NCBI RefSeq assembly: GCF_013385145.1
Contig: NZ_JABZEC010000002.1
Coordinates: 240,118-304,117, forward strand
Source of the DNA: Bombilactobacillus apium
Lineage (GTDB): Bacteria > Bacillota > Bacilli > Lactobacillales > Lactobacillaceae
DNA length: 64,000 bases
Direction: 5' to 3'
Below are positions 1 through 8,317 of the stretch, piece by piece. The notes beneath the pieces are model-generated. The model did no database searches and was not told where the DNA came from. It saw only the letters and a list, made by a program, of their open reading frames with translations. The translations under genes were made by a program, and so were the position numbers. How positions within the stretch are numbered: position 1 is the first letter of the stretch; the number at the start of each line of letters is the position of its first letter.

Positions 1-1208
1 CCGTATATACATAGTGATTTAGGGATCTCATTTGTATTTGAATCAATTGCAACTTCCTTATATAATTGTTGTATTTTTTCAACTATATCTTTTGAAAAAC
101 CACCCGTGTTCAAAATTTCGAATAAGTGATCTATTTCGATAACCTTTTCTCTAAAACTATCATCTATTTTATTATTCCTTATACTATTAATTAGACTTTC
201 TCCAAAAGAAGAATTTAGCTTAATATTTGTCAGGGGGATTAACACCCCATATTTATATAAATTTAATATTATTTTTCTACTTTTTAACAGAGAAATTCCA
301 AAAAAGATACTGAACTTAGAAACAGACCAGCAAGGTTCATTTGAGTTCAAAAGATTATCTATAATTTCATTATATTCAAATCTCACCAATGTATCTTTAG
401 AATTTAAAACTTTGAAATTTGAACTAGAATTGGAAAAAACAAATATATACTTTCCATCTTTTGATATTCTTTTATTAATTATAAATGATAGATTATCAAT
501 ACTTTGACCGCCTAATGCCTTATTCAAGAACGATTTAATAAAAAAAACATAATTTGGCGTATACTTATTTTTTAGTAATCTATAATCAAACGCTGGAATA
601 CTGTCAGAACAAAATTTTACACTATTAAAGTTCAATAATGGCGAAGTCTTAACTGAACTTCTTGTTAAAATATTAACTAAAAAACTATATTGTTTCTTTT
701 TCGTTTTATTTTTTTGTTCGTTGAATATATATATTTTTTCAGGTATTTTTTCAGTAACTTCTTTATTCGTAAGAAAAGACGAATTAAAAATATCACGGTT
801 ATGATGAAAACTATTAATAAGGTCATTAGTATTATTGAATAATATATAGTTATACCAATAATTTAATTTTTTCAATATATTTTTATTTTTATGGTAAAAA
901 TAATCATATTCTTTTTTTATTTTCCATCCAAAATGGTTTGAATCATTAGGCTCTCTTAATTTCAATGATATATTATGCTTTCTCATTTTCGTGAGAAGAT
1001 AACTTTTATATTTAATATCATCTTGTGATTTTAAATCTAGTCTTTTAAGTGCAGAAATCTTATCATTACAGAAATTATTAAACTCTACACAATTACTTTT
1101 AATAGCTTCGACCATATTACTGAATTTAAAGTCATACTTATTGGAAAAAAATTCTGTACTGTTTTTTTCTCTAACCACTTGTATTGGATGGGTTTTAAAA
1201 TTTATCAT
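1..1208 (-). CDS. LanB-like dehydratase, N-terminal part (partial)
   Basis: The frame is open from an ATG at 1208 to the window edge, so at least 402 residues are present and the C-terminus is missing. The start has a GGAGG ribosome site 7 nt upstream and overlaps the end of the ABC permease gene by 14 nt, which suggests translational coupling. Residues about 181-193 read LTRSSVKTSPLLN, resembling the R-x-S-x-K/R-T-S/T-P stretch in the N-terminal domain of lantibiotic dehydratases and their thiopeptide homologues (known family feature). In thiopeptide clusters such proteins glutamylate Ser/Thr of the precursor from Glu-tRNA so a partner can eliminate it to Dha/Dhb; activity here is inferred from similarity and context. 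The gene is strongly AT-rich with Lys/Asn-heavy codons, unlike the metabolic genes further right, which fits transfer. An unrelated AT-rich protein is the alternative, but the RiPP context argues against it. Confidence 0.72.
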   Translation of the reverse strand, partial: MINFKTHPIQVVREKNSTEFFSNKYDFKFSNMVEAIKSNCVEFNNFCNDKISALKRLDLKSQDDIKYKSYLLTKMRKHNISLKLREPNDSNHFGWKIKKEYDYFYHKNKNILKKLNYWYNYILFNNTNDLINSFHHNRDIFNSSFLTNKEVTEKIPEKIYIFNEQKNKTKKKQYSFLVNILTRSSVKTSPLLNFNSVKFCSDSIPAFDYRLLKNKYTPNYVFFIKSFLNKALGGQSIDNLSFIINKRISKDGKYIFVFSNSSSNFKVLNSKDTLVRFEYNEIIDNLLNSNEPCWSVSKFSIFFGISLLKSRKIILNLYKYGVLIPLTNIKLNSSFGESLINSIRNNKIDDSFREKVIEIDHLFEILNTGGFSKDIVEKIQQLYKEVAIDSNTNEIPKSLCIY

Positions 1209-1953
1209 ATGATTTCCTCCATCTAAACAGTAGTACAAGAAATAACACTAGAATAATAATCCCCAAAAAGACAAATGACTTCCATAAACTATTTGAATAT
1301 ATCTCTCGGAACTTTTCATTCCAAAAGAACCTCAAAATTTTATTAGCATGATATAATGGGTTAAATTCTGCCAAGAATCTCATCCATTTTGGCATTGTTG
1401 ATAAAGGTATTGTAGCATCTGATAAAAAAAACATTGGGAAAAATAAAGTCATCATAACCATTGTATAGGTATTTACTTTTTTTATAATTAATGCCAACAA
1501 GACACCTATCCCTAATGAAAATACCGTAAAAAGGATATATATTCCCATAAAAGGTAGTTTTTCGATTCCTATTGCTACACCAAATACAAACTTAGCAACC
1601 AGAATAATTAATAAAAATCCAATAATCGCTACTATAGAAGCTTTAAGTAAGATCACTGATATGAAGCGTATCAAACTTATCGGTGTAACACGGATACGTT
1701 TGTATATTCCCTTTTCTTTATCAGCCACAACTTGGTTTCCCACACTAAAAACACTAGAAGAAAACAAAATAAGCATACAGAAACTGGGAATATAAACAGT
1801 AAAGAAGTCTATTCCTCCATACTTCATATTAGAATACATGCTACCAAAGAAGTAAAAGCTAGCCACTGGCATCACTAGGCTAAATAGTAAATATAATGGC
1901 TGTCTTGCATAAAGCCTAAGTTCAATATTCAGTTGTTTTAAAAAACTATTCAT
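1195..1953 (-). CDS. ABC-2 type exporter permease of the RiPP cluster
   Basis: This 252-residue protein has about six hydrophobic segments (residues about 20-37, 55-75, 100-125, 138-158, 165-185, 225-245) and looks like an ABC-2 (drug/antibiotic efflux) permease. The stretch KEKGIYKRIRVTPIS at about 80-94, between TM2 and TM3, is typical of that family (ekE.Gt.e.l..tPv). The start overlaps the ATPase stop in an ATGA arrangement. With the ATPase it should form a two-subunit exporter. Beside a Cys-rich precursor and a LanB-like gene, the likely job is export of, or self-protection against, the modified peptide (inference). Confidence 0.85.
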   Translation of the reverse strand: MNSFLKQLNIELRLYARQPLYLLFSLVMPVASFYFFGSMYSNMKYGGIDFFTVYIPSFCMLILFSSSVFSVGNQVVADKEKGIYKRIRVTPISLIRFISVILLKASIVAIIGFLLIILVAKFVFGVAIGIEKLPFMGIYILFTVFSLGIGVLLALIIKKVNTYTMVMMTLFFPMFFLSDATIPLSTMPKWMRFLAEFNPLYHANKILRFFWNEKFREIYSNSLWKSFVFLGIIILVLFLVLLFRWRKSYDKF

Positions 1954-2645
1954 TTACTCTCTTCCTCGCTCTCATTAATTTGAATATATAATTCATCTAA
2001 ACTCATACTATTAGAATTTACTATGTCTTTCGTATAACCTTTTAGAACAATACTGCCATTTTTTAGCATAATAAGATAATCACAATTTTTTTCGACTTCA
2101 TCCATATAATGAGATGAAATCACCGTTGTTGTTTTTTCAGTCACTGAATTAATTAGTTTCCATAAATCTCTTCTTGCTAACGGATCCAATCCTGTAGTAG
2201 GTTCATCAAGTATTAGAAAAGATGGATTATTAACAAGAGCAATCGCAATATTGACTCTTTGTTTCATTCCACCAGACAAGTTTCTATAGAATTCATTTCT
2301 AAATTTATCTATCTTTGTTTTTTTTTCTAGTTGTAAAATATCCACATTTTGTGGATAAAATGATGCAAATAGCGATAATAACTCTCCTACTTTAGCATCA
2401 GAATAGAATTCATTGTCCTGCAATACTACTCCCAAATCGGCCTTGAATTTTCTATTTTGAGTATAACTAAGGGATCCCATATCGCTTTTTTTCAATCCAG
2501 CCATTATTTCTAAAATAGTTGTTTTACCAGAACCATTATGACCGATTAATCCAATAATTTTATTTTCCGGTAATTCAAAAGATATATTATTTAAAGCAAA
2601 AAAATCATCATACTTTTTTGTTATATTTTTTGCTATTACTTTCAT
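1950..2645 (-). CDS. ABC exporter ATP-binding protein of the RiPP cluster
   Basis: The 231-residue ATPase has Walker A GHNGSGKTT at about 35-43, the signature LSGGMKQR near 123-130, Walker B FLILDEP near 143-149 and the switch histidine in SSHYMDE near 177-183. It belongs to the CcmA/DrrA-like ATPases that pair with ABC-2 permeases, and the next gene is exactly that. Transcription comes from the precursor promoter upstream, through a stem-loop terminator at 2755-2806, so lower expression than the precursor is expected. Export or immunity is inferred from gene order, not from a specific residue. Confidence 0.9.
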   Translation of the reverse strand: MKVIAKNITKKYDDFFALNNISFELPENKIIGLIGHNGSGKTTILEIMAGLKKSDMGSLSYTQNRKFKADLGVVLQDNEFYSDAKVGELLSLFASFYPQNVDILQLEKKTKIDKFRNEFYRNLSGGMKQRVNIAIALVNNPSFLILDEPTTGLDPLARRDLWKLINSVTEKTTTVISSHYMDEVEKNCDYLIMLKNGSIVLKGYTKDIVNSNSMSLDELYIQINESEEESK

Positions 2646-2754
2646 AATTGGCGTCTCCTTGTATTGTTAAAATTAGTCCTTATACTACTCTGATTAAAAA
2701 TTTATTCTTATGAATAAGCCAATTATCTGGTTTGACTTATTACCACACGATTTA

Positions 2755-2806
2755 TAAAAAACCTGATGAAAGTTTTCTAACTGGATTTCCAGTATCAATC
2801 ATCAGG
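2755..2806 (-). terminator. Terminator/attenuator between precursor and exporter genes
   Basis: An 8-bp outer stem (CCTGATGA with TCATCAGG, 2762-2806) encloses an inner ACTGG/CCAGT stem with a 4-nt loop. Read on the minus strand it is followed by TTTTTTATAAA. It sits just after the precursor stop and before the ABC genes. Partial read-through would give much more precursor than exporter mRNA, a common RiPP arrangement (inference). Confidence 0.7.
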
Positions 2807-2839
2807 ACGGGTGATAAGCATAACAATATACTTTACAAA

Positions 2840-3034
2840 TTAAATATGGAAATGCACACTACAACAAGATGTAGATGCACAACAAGAACAACTATTACAT
2901 GATGAAATACCGCTTGAAGCTGCACTCTCAGATAGTGTAATTGCTTCATCAACTTCGATTAATTCAACATTATCAAATAAACTATCAATCTCACTATAAC
3001 TTTCTACCACTGAATTATCTTTATTAGTTTTCAT
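2840..3034 (-). CDS. Thiopeptide-like RiPP precursor peptide
   Basis: The ATG at 3034 has a GGGGGAG ribosome site 7 nt upstream; an in-frame ATG at 3082 lacks one, so the product is 64 residues. Residues 1-39 are an acidic leader (DSLFDNVELIEVDE at 17-30) like those of thiopeptide precursors. Residues 44-59 read SSCNSCSCCASTSCCS, with six Cys and eight Ser/Thr, followed by VHFHI to the end. Dense alternating Cys/Ser is the hallmark of cores converted to thiazoles, oxazoles and dehydroamino acids. It is not the thiocillin/micrococcin core (SCTTCVCTCSCC) or any other I recall. The next genes are an ABC exporter and a LanB-like dehydratase; cyclodehydratase and pyridine-synthase genes would have to lie left of the window. 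Alternatives are a linear azole peptide or, less likely, a Cys-rich metal-binding peptide. Confidence 0.8.
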   Translation of the reverse strand: MKTNKDNSVVESYSEIDSLFDNVELIEVDEAITLSESAASSGISSCNSCSCCASTSCCSVHFHI

Positions 3035-3130
3035 ATACTTCTCCCCCTTTAGTTCACCCATCCAAACAATTATCAATTTCATCAGATTACAGATATAACT
3101 GCCTTTGTAATATACAATTTTAATTTAAAA

Positions 3131-3158
3131 ATATTATGAAACAGTTCTAATTGGTCAA
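3131..3158 (-). promoter_or_regulatory. Promoter of the RiPP precursor operon
   Basis: On the minus strand TTGACC (3158-3153) and TAATAT (3136-3131) are separated by 16 bp, about 100 bp upstream of the precursor start. It is the best sigma-A-like pair between the precursor and the IS30 remnant. Confidence 0.5.
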
Positions 3159-3189
3159 TAATCGGTTCCAAAATAACATTCTTCATTAA

Positions 3190-3480
3190 TCTTATACATA
3201 ATTCTCACTTTAAAAACCAAAATCATCTAATTTATTAGTTCTCCAAACTCTATTATTAGGACAGATTATAGGTTTAATCTGAATAGACCCTAAAAACTTC
3301 AATGGTGATTTCCCCTTTTTCTGTTATCTTTCTCCTAAGTCTGGGATCTCTTGGACTGAATAATCTAGTTGACCTTGAACTAACCAGTTATAGATGGAAG
3401 CTATGGCCAAACCCAGATGATGATCAACCTGTTCTAATGGCCAAGTTAGTCGTAAGCGATGTTTTACTAATTGTTTACAT
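3190..3480 (-). pseudogene. Decayed IS30-family transposase remnant
   Basis: The minus strand, read from about 3478 downwards, gives an interrupted peptide: KHRLRLTWPLEQVDHHLGLA, then IASIYNWLVQGQLDYSVQEI, then PDLGER and a stop. It continues in another frame with NRKRGNHH and later CPNNRVWRTNKLDDFGF. These pieces match, in order, the LxWSPEQI, TIYNYI..G, KRK..KR and INNR..FGHWExD blocks of IS30-type transposases. At least two frame changes and several stops make it non-functional. The plus-strand 70-residue frame over the same bases is its shadow. Terminal repeats were not found. Confidence 0.5.
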
Positions 3481-3713
3481 TATGGTAACTACTATCGCAA
3501 AGGAATTATTCTGATTTTTTAGATCACATTAGTATTCGGGTTAATTATAAAATCTACCATTAGTTAACGGAGTATGCTCTAGTTTCATTTTTTAAGCCCT
3601 CTCACATTGATTTATTCTCTATAAATTAATAGTTCAAAAGTTTATACTAATAAATATCCCCTAGTTAAGTGGGATAGAAAAAATCACTTTATATAATTTG
3701 AGGGGTAGCTTTC

Positions 3714-4841
3714 ATGAACCAAAATTCCAAGTACGGTCACCGAAATTCCAATTTGGAGGCCCTACGAATCATCGCCATGTTTTTGATTGTTCTCGGACAC
3801 TTTGCCATCATGACTAATTGGCATTTTCAGGGGACCAGCCTCGGACTAATAGCAGGGATCCAGTGGCTGTGGTTCGGCGGTAAATTAGGCGTCAATTTAT
3901 TTGTCTTAATTAGTGCTTATTTTTTAAGCCAATCAACCCGCTCACGCCCGAATGGGAAAACCCTTCTTCGTCTCTGGACCCAAGTTTATTTTTACTCTTT
4001 ATTATCTTTTATTATTGGAAGTTACGTCTTAAAAATTAACTTCGGTGCGCGCGAAATTATGCGCTCTTTCTTCCCCCTAACCATGGGTACTTATTGGTTT
4101 GCGACCGCCTATTTTTGTATCGTAGTCCTAGCTCCTTACCTGAATCTTTGGATTAGACAGTTGAGCTTTAAAAGCTACTCTGGCTTGTTATTGTTTTTAG
4201 CCTTAATCGCGACAATCGAGTGTACGGTGGGCAGTAATGCCATCGGCTTATTGCAGGACACGGTGGCCCCAGTTATTTTTCTTTACTTATTAGGCGGCTA
4301 TATCAGAAAATACCAAGATCGTTGGGCTAAAATTCCCAGTTTTTGCTTATTCTTGGCGATTATTATTAGCCTGGGAGGGATGTATCTTTCCAGTCTAGGT
4401 ATTGATTTCGTCCACTTAACTCATCCCCAAATAGTTCAAGGTTTTGGCTGGGCCCAAAAATATTATCCCAGTGTCAGCCCCTTTCAATTAATAGCGGCTA
4501 GCGCCATCTTTCTTCTTTTCTTACGTTTACCTCCGCACCATAATCACCCGCTTAATTTTCTGGCTCGGGGAACTTTTGGCGTCTACTTATTGCACACCAG
4601 TGTTTTGGCCTATAGCTGGCTTTGGAACGACTTTATTAAGGCTGGTGAGCACCACCCCTATACGCCGCAGATTTTCCTAGAAGCGCTAGCGGTTTCTTTT
4701 ATCATTCTCATCGGCGGGATCGCCGTCGATCTAATCCGGCAAGGTTTATTTAGAGCGGTACAAAGTTTATTCCGAAAAATTTGGCCCCGAAGCCAAGGAC
4801 GACACAAATTAAAAAAAAGCTACTCCAAGCTCTCTGACTGA
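3714..4841 (+). CDS. Membrane acyltransferase, acyltransferase-3 family
   Basis: The 375-residue protein starts after a GAGGGG ribosome site. It carries the family's N-terminal signature: NLEALRIIAMFLIVLGHFA at residues about 13-31, with Arg in TM1 and the catalytic-type His of LGH. About ten membrane segments follow, ending in a basic tail. The family transfers acetyl or other acyl groups to extracytoplasmic sugars (OafA, WecH, the EPS acetylases). Its base composition matches the main chromosome, not the AT-rich RiPP genes, so I do not count it as part of that cluster. The substrate could be EPS, teichoic acid or peptidoglycan; the sequence does not decide. Confidence 0.85.
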   Translation: MNQNSKYGHRNSNLEALRIIAMFLIVLGHFAIMTNWHFQGTSLGLIAGIQWLWFGGKLGVNLFVLISAYFLSQSTRSRPNGKTLLRLWTQVYFYSLLSFIIGSYVLKINFGAREIMRSFFPLTMGTYWFATAYFCIVVLAPYLNLWIRQLSFKSYSGLLLFLALIATIECTVGSNAIGLLQDTVAPVIFLYLLGGYIRKYQDRWAKIPSFCLFLAIIISLGGMYLSSLGIDFVHLTHPQIVQGFGWAQKYYPSVSPFQLIAASAIFLLFLRLPPHHNHPLNFLARGTFGVYLLHTSVLAYSWLWNDFIKAGEHHPYTPQIFLEALAVSFIILIGGIAVDLIRQGLFRAVQSLFRKIWPRSQGRHKLKKSYSKLSD

Positions 4842-4849
4842 TGGCTTAA

Positions 4850-5074
4850 TTCCTATTTAAAGGATCTTATTTTTCTCTTCGTCCAGTCTCAAATCTTCAC
4901 CTCAAGTCGTTCCTTAAGAATCACCGACCAACAATTAATCCAGCACTTGTATCTGCACTACAAAAAAGAGAGATTCAAAGAACCCTCGAAAAGTTAACCA
5001 CCCAGAGAATCATTGAACTAGTTACCAAACGGCCCAAACAACATGAAATTAAAGCGCAATTTCTAAGTAACTAA
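4850..5074 (+). pseudogene. Startless open stretch, probable gene remnant
   Basis: An open frame of 74 codons without a usable start or ribosome site encodes a coherent, helix-rich peptide. Examples are INPALVSALQKREIQRTLEK and LTTQRIIELVTKRPKQHEIK, ending in AQFLSN. It looks like the C-terminal part of a DNA-binding or phage/transposon protein whose front is lost. I do not recognise the family. It lies directly before an IS3-type end. Confidence 0.25.
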
Positions 5075-5094
5075 GAAAGAGCCACCAAGATAGT

Positions 5095-5145
5095 GCCCTG
5101 CCTCCTAGAAATTAGATTTTGGTCTAACTTCTGGGGGTCGTTACA
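5095..5145 (-). mobile_element. IS3-family (IS150-type) end relic
   Basis: Read on the minus strand this begins TGTAACGACCCCCAGAAGTT and contains the internal palindrome AGAAGTTAGA/TCTAATTTCT followed by GGAGG. The same layout occurs at 22.38 kb and, more loosely, at 25.49 kb. IS150-group left ends characteristically start TGTA.TGACCC followed by AAGTTxGAC. No transposase frame is left here. Confidence 0.5.
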
Positions 5146-5186
5146 TAACTGGGGGCTTTTTTAGTTTGCTAAAGATTCTGGTTAAC

Positions 5187-5211
5187 ACAAAAAAGAGCAA
5201 CTAATAGTTGC
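5187..5211 (-). terminator. Terminator of the GDP-fucose supply operon
   Basis: On the minus strand GCAACT-ATT-AGTTGC is followed by TCTTTTTTGTG, about 70 bp after the stop of the phosphohexomutase gene. Confidence 0.6.
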
Positions 5212-5281
5212 CCCCTTTCTCATTTGTCTTAAACCCTTGATTAATCAGGGCTATTTAAAGAGCCGCAAAATCCTAGCTAAA

Positions 5282-6979
5282 TTAGCTCTCCTTTTGAAAA
5301 AAATTAGTAAAATAGTCTTTAATATCTTCTTCCATTTTTTTTGCAGCAGCCTGATCGGCGGCTTGAATTGAAATATATAACTTTAATTTTGGTTCCGTTC
5401 CAGAGGGTCTAACAACTACCGAACTGTCTTGAGGCAATTGGAATTTCAGAACATCAGCTGGGGGTAAACCGTTAATTCCAGCTTGATAATCCCACAGCTT
5501 AACTACCGGCTGGCCCGCTAAAACGGTAACTGATTGCCGCAAGCGCGCCATAATCTTTGTCATTTGGGCGCGTCCGGTTTGCCCTTTAAATTCGAAAGAA
5601 TGCAAAGTATTCAGACAGTAACCATATTGTTTATAAAGTTGCGCCAATTTCGTTAACAGACTAATTCCCCGAGTTTTGTAGTAGACGAACATTTCACAGA
5701 TTAAAAAGCTCGCGTTGACGCCATCTTTATCCCGAACATAAGTTCCACTTAAATAACCATAGGATTCTTCAAAACCAAATAAGTAATCGTCAACTCTCCC
5801 CAATTTTTCTAGACGACCAATTTCTTCGCCAATAAATTTAAAACCAGTTAACAAACTGACGACTTGAACTCCATAATGTTTAGCAATCTTCACCGCTAAG
5901 TCAGTAGTCACAATCGTTTTAACCACTTCTGGATGTAGGGGCATCGTGCTATTAAGGACCCGTTGGGAACAAATGTAGTCCAACAACAAGAGGCCAATTT
6001 CGTTACCTGACAATAAAACATAGTCTCCCTGTTTATTTTTAACCGCAATTCCGACTCGATCGCAATCCGGATCATTGGCAAAGAAAAAGTCCGCCTGTTC
6101 TTGCCGGGCATATGCAATTCCTAAAGCCATGGTCGCGGGAATTTCGGGATTGGGCAGCGGGCAAGTTGGAAAATCCCCATCTGGTTGTCGTTGTTCAGGA
6201 ACCGTGAAGATATTAGTGAAGCCAGCTTGCTTTAAAACTGTCGTCACCGGATGCAATCCGGTCCCGTTCAAGGGTGAATAGACAATTTTCAGCTGTCGAT
6301 CAATCTTTGTCTGGGGAGCCAAGGGAGATTCTTGTAAGACCGCGGTGATGAAATCGCTGGTTACTTGTTCTGAAATATAAGTAATTTTTCCCGCTTGAAC
6401 AGCTATTGTAAAATCGCAATAGTGTAGATCTGTAAAAATATCTAAGGCGGCAATTTCTTTTAAAATTATGGCAGCCGCTTTAGTTGTAATCTGACAACCA
6501 TCAACTCCATAAACCTTATAGCCGTTATATTGCGCAGGATTGTGCGAGGCAGTAATCATGATGCCCGCGGCACAGTGTAACTGCCGCACCGCAAAAGATA
6601 AACAGGGTGTGGGCATAATTTCTCGATAAAGCCAAACTTTAATCCCATTAGCCACCAAAACTTCGGCCACAACTTGGGCAAAAAGATCTGATTTATGGCG
6701 AGAATCACGGGAAATTGCCACTCGACGTTCATTGGGAGCAAAATTTTTAATTAGATAATTGGCGACTCCCTGCGAAGCCTTGGCCACCGTATAAACATTC
6801 ATCCGGTTGGTACCCGCGCCAATCTCTCCCCGCAAGCCTCCGGTTCCAAAGGCTAAATCACGGTAAAAAGCATCGCTCAGCAAGTCCTCATCGTTAGCCA
6901 TCGCTTGTAATTCTGGCGGGAGATCCGGATCTCTATTCGCTAATTTACACCAGCGTTGGTACTCCATTTGTATATTCAT
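5282..6979 (-). CDS. Phosphohexomutase (phosphomannomutase/phosphoglucomutase)
   Basis: This 565-residue alpha-D-phosphohexomutase has the phosphoserine loop TASHNP at 143-148 (catalytic Ser145), the metal loop DPDCDRVG around residue 302, the sugar-binding loop GFEESYGY around 402 and the phosphate-binding RPSGTEPKLK near the C-terminus. These enzymes interconvert hexose 6- and 1-phosphates. The long form resembles PgcA-type enzymes that often accept both glucose and mannose phosphates. As the last gene of the gmd-fcl-manC series, 3 nt after manC, its likely role is making mannose-1-phosphate for GDP-mannose (inference from context). A terminator follows. Confidence 0.93.
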   Translation of the reverse strand: MNIQMEYQRWCKLANRDPDLPPELQAMANDEDLLSDAFYRDLAFGTGGLRGEIGAGTNRMNVYTVAKASQGVANYLIKNFAPNERRVAISRDSRHKSDLFAQVVAEVLVANGIKVWLYREIMPTPCLSFAVRQLHCAAGIMITASHNPAQYNGYKVYGVDGCQITTKAAAIILKEIAALDIFTDLHYCDFTIAVQAGKITYISEQVTSDFITAVLQESPLAPQTKIDRQLKIVYSPLNGTGLHPVTTVLKQAGFTNIFTVPEQRQPDGDFPTCPLPNPEIPATMALGIAYARQEQADFFFANDPDCDRVGIAVKNKQGDYVLLSGNEIGLLLLDYICSQRVLNSTMPLHPEVVKTIVTTDLAVKIAKHYGVQVVSLLTGFKFIGEEIGRLEKLGRVDDYLFGFEESYGYLSGTYVRDKDGVNASFLICEMFVYYKTRGISLLTKLAQLYKQYGYCLNTLHSFEFKGQTGRAQMTKIMARLRQSVTVLAGQPVVKLWDYQAGINGLPPADVLKFQLPQDSSVVVRPSGTEPKLKLYISIQAADQAAAKKMEEDIKDYFTNFFQKES

Positions 6980-6982
6980 CGA

Positions 6983-8317
6983 CTAATCTTTCTGCTTAAA
7001 TTGCTCAAAGTCATACTCATACTTGTATTTATCGGTTACCAAAATATCTTCCCCCGATTGGATTTCAATTACCTGCAGACGGCTAGCGGCAACTAGCGTA
7101 TGCCGACTCCCGGCCGGTGATTTAATAACATCTCCTGGATGAATCGAGCGCACCACATCATCAACCACTGTCCAGCCAGTTCCCTCCAAAACAGTCCAAA
7201 GCTCATCGCGATAATCATGACTATGATAATGGAGATGATGCCCAGATCTTAGGGTAATTTTGGTGGTTAGTCCCCCCTCACTGATATCGAGGACTCGAAA
7301 ACTTCCCCAAGATCTCTTGGACCCCTCCTTTTTTGTTATTTTATTCACAAATGGTTTGATATAACTAGACTGTTGTTTGTCAGCCACGAGGATTCCTTCA
7401 GGACTAGCAGCCACGACTAGATCTTTGAGCCCTAGTCCCAAAACCGGAACATCCAAATCATTAACCACATGGACATTGTCACAAGTTGCATCTAGGAGCA
7501 CATTGCCGGTGCTTGTTTTATCCATCGCTTGAGTTAAGGTACTCCAAGTTCCTAGGTCTTGCCACTCTCCTGCATAGCGGATAACTTGAATTTGCCTTTC
7601 TCTTTCAAGCACCGCATAGTCAAAACTAGTCTTCGGTAAATCAGCATAATGCTTTAAAAGTTCAAGATAACTAGCATAGCCTAATTTTTGTCGAGCACAA
7701 TTCAAAAGATACTTCAACTTAAAGGCAAAGACCCCACAATTCCACAGGGCTCCTTGTTGCAAATATTCAGTTGCGGTCTGAAGATCAGGTTTTTCTTTAA
7801 ATTTAGCGACAAAACTCACATTATCCATTGTCTTAGGCAGAATATAGCCGTACTTTTCACTAGGATAAGTCGGTTCAATCCCCATCAAAACTAGATTGGC
7901 TTGCCCCCGGGCGGCTTCATCCGCTAAATCTTGCAACGCAGAAAAATAACCATCCTCAACATAGGGATCAACGGGACAAACTACGACTACCTCATCTAAA
8001 TCAGCCTTTTGAACATCTCTTAAATAGGCGGCAGCTAAAACAGTTGCCGGAAAGGTATCTCGTCGGCAAGGTTCAATCGATAAATTCACCTTCTCGCCCA
8101 ATTGGTGCTCAATTACAGGAACTTGATTTTTAGCGGTCGCAATGGTGATTGGCACCTGAGGAGCGACCTTTTTAATTTGGCGAAAAACTCTTTGAACCAT
8201 CGTTTCTTGTTGTCCTAAATCATTTTTCAATAAACTGATAAATTGTTTAGCTCGGATATTATTAGATAGCGGCCAGAGTCGTTTTCCTGAACCACCAGAA
8301 AGCAATACGATTTGCAT
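6983..8317 (-). CDS. manC: Mannose-1-phosphate guanylyltransferase with C-terminal cupin
   Basis: The 444-residue protein begins with the nucleotidyltransferase signature LSGGSGKRLWPLS (5-17). KFKEKPD lies near 168-174. The C-terminal third is a cupin domain with HLHYHSHDYRDELWTVLEGTG, typical of bifunctional GDP-mannose pyrophosphorylase/phosphomannose isomerase. It makes GDP-mannose from mannose-1-phosphate and GTP; the cupin part may also supply mannose-6-phosphate. AAGGAG lies 6 nt before the ATG. The product feeds gmd and fcl upstream in the same direction. Confidence 0.93.
   Translation of the reverse strand: MQIVLLSGGSGKRLWPLSNNIRAKQFISLLKNDLGQQETMVQRVFRQIKKVAPQVPITIATAKNQVPVIEHQLGEKVNLSIEPCRRDTFPATVLAAAYLRDVQKADLDEVVVVCPVDPYVEDGYFSALQDLADEAARGQANLVLMGIEPTYPSEKYGYILPKTMDNVSFVAKFKEKPDLQTATEYLQQGALWNCGVFAFKLKYLLNCARQKLGYASYLELLKHYADLPKTSFDYAVLERERQIQVIRYAGEWQDLGTWSTLTQAMDKTSTGNVLLDATCDNVHVVNDLDVPVLGLGLKDLVVAASPEGILVADKQQSSYIKPFVNKITKKEGSKRSWGSFRVLDISEGGLTTKITLRSGHHLHYHSHDYRDELWTVLEGTGWTVVDDVVRSIHPGDVIKSPAGSRHTLVAASRLQVIEIQSGEDILVTDKYKYEYDFEQFKQKD

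Noticed and set aside
2840..3082. Cys-rich peptide as a metallothionein-like protein, and the longer 80-residue version
   Set aside because: The acidic leader, exporter and LanB-like neighbour fit a RiPP precursor better, and the upstream ATG lacks a ribosome site.
3302..3514. Plus-strand 70-residue open frame with hydrophobic ends
   Set aside because: The opposite strand carries recognisable IS30 transposase blocks; the plus frame is their shadow and has no ribosome site.
3714..4841. Acyltransferase as a tailoring enzyme of the RiPP cluster
   Set aside because: It is on the other strand, separated by an IS relic, and has the base composition of the main chromosome; nothing ties it to the peptide.
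5908..6741. Short frames inside the phosphohexomutase gene
   Set aside because: They overlap an intact, motif-complete enzyme in another frame.
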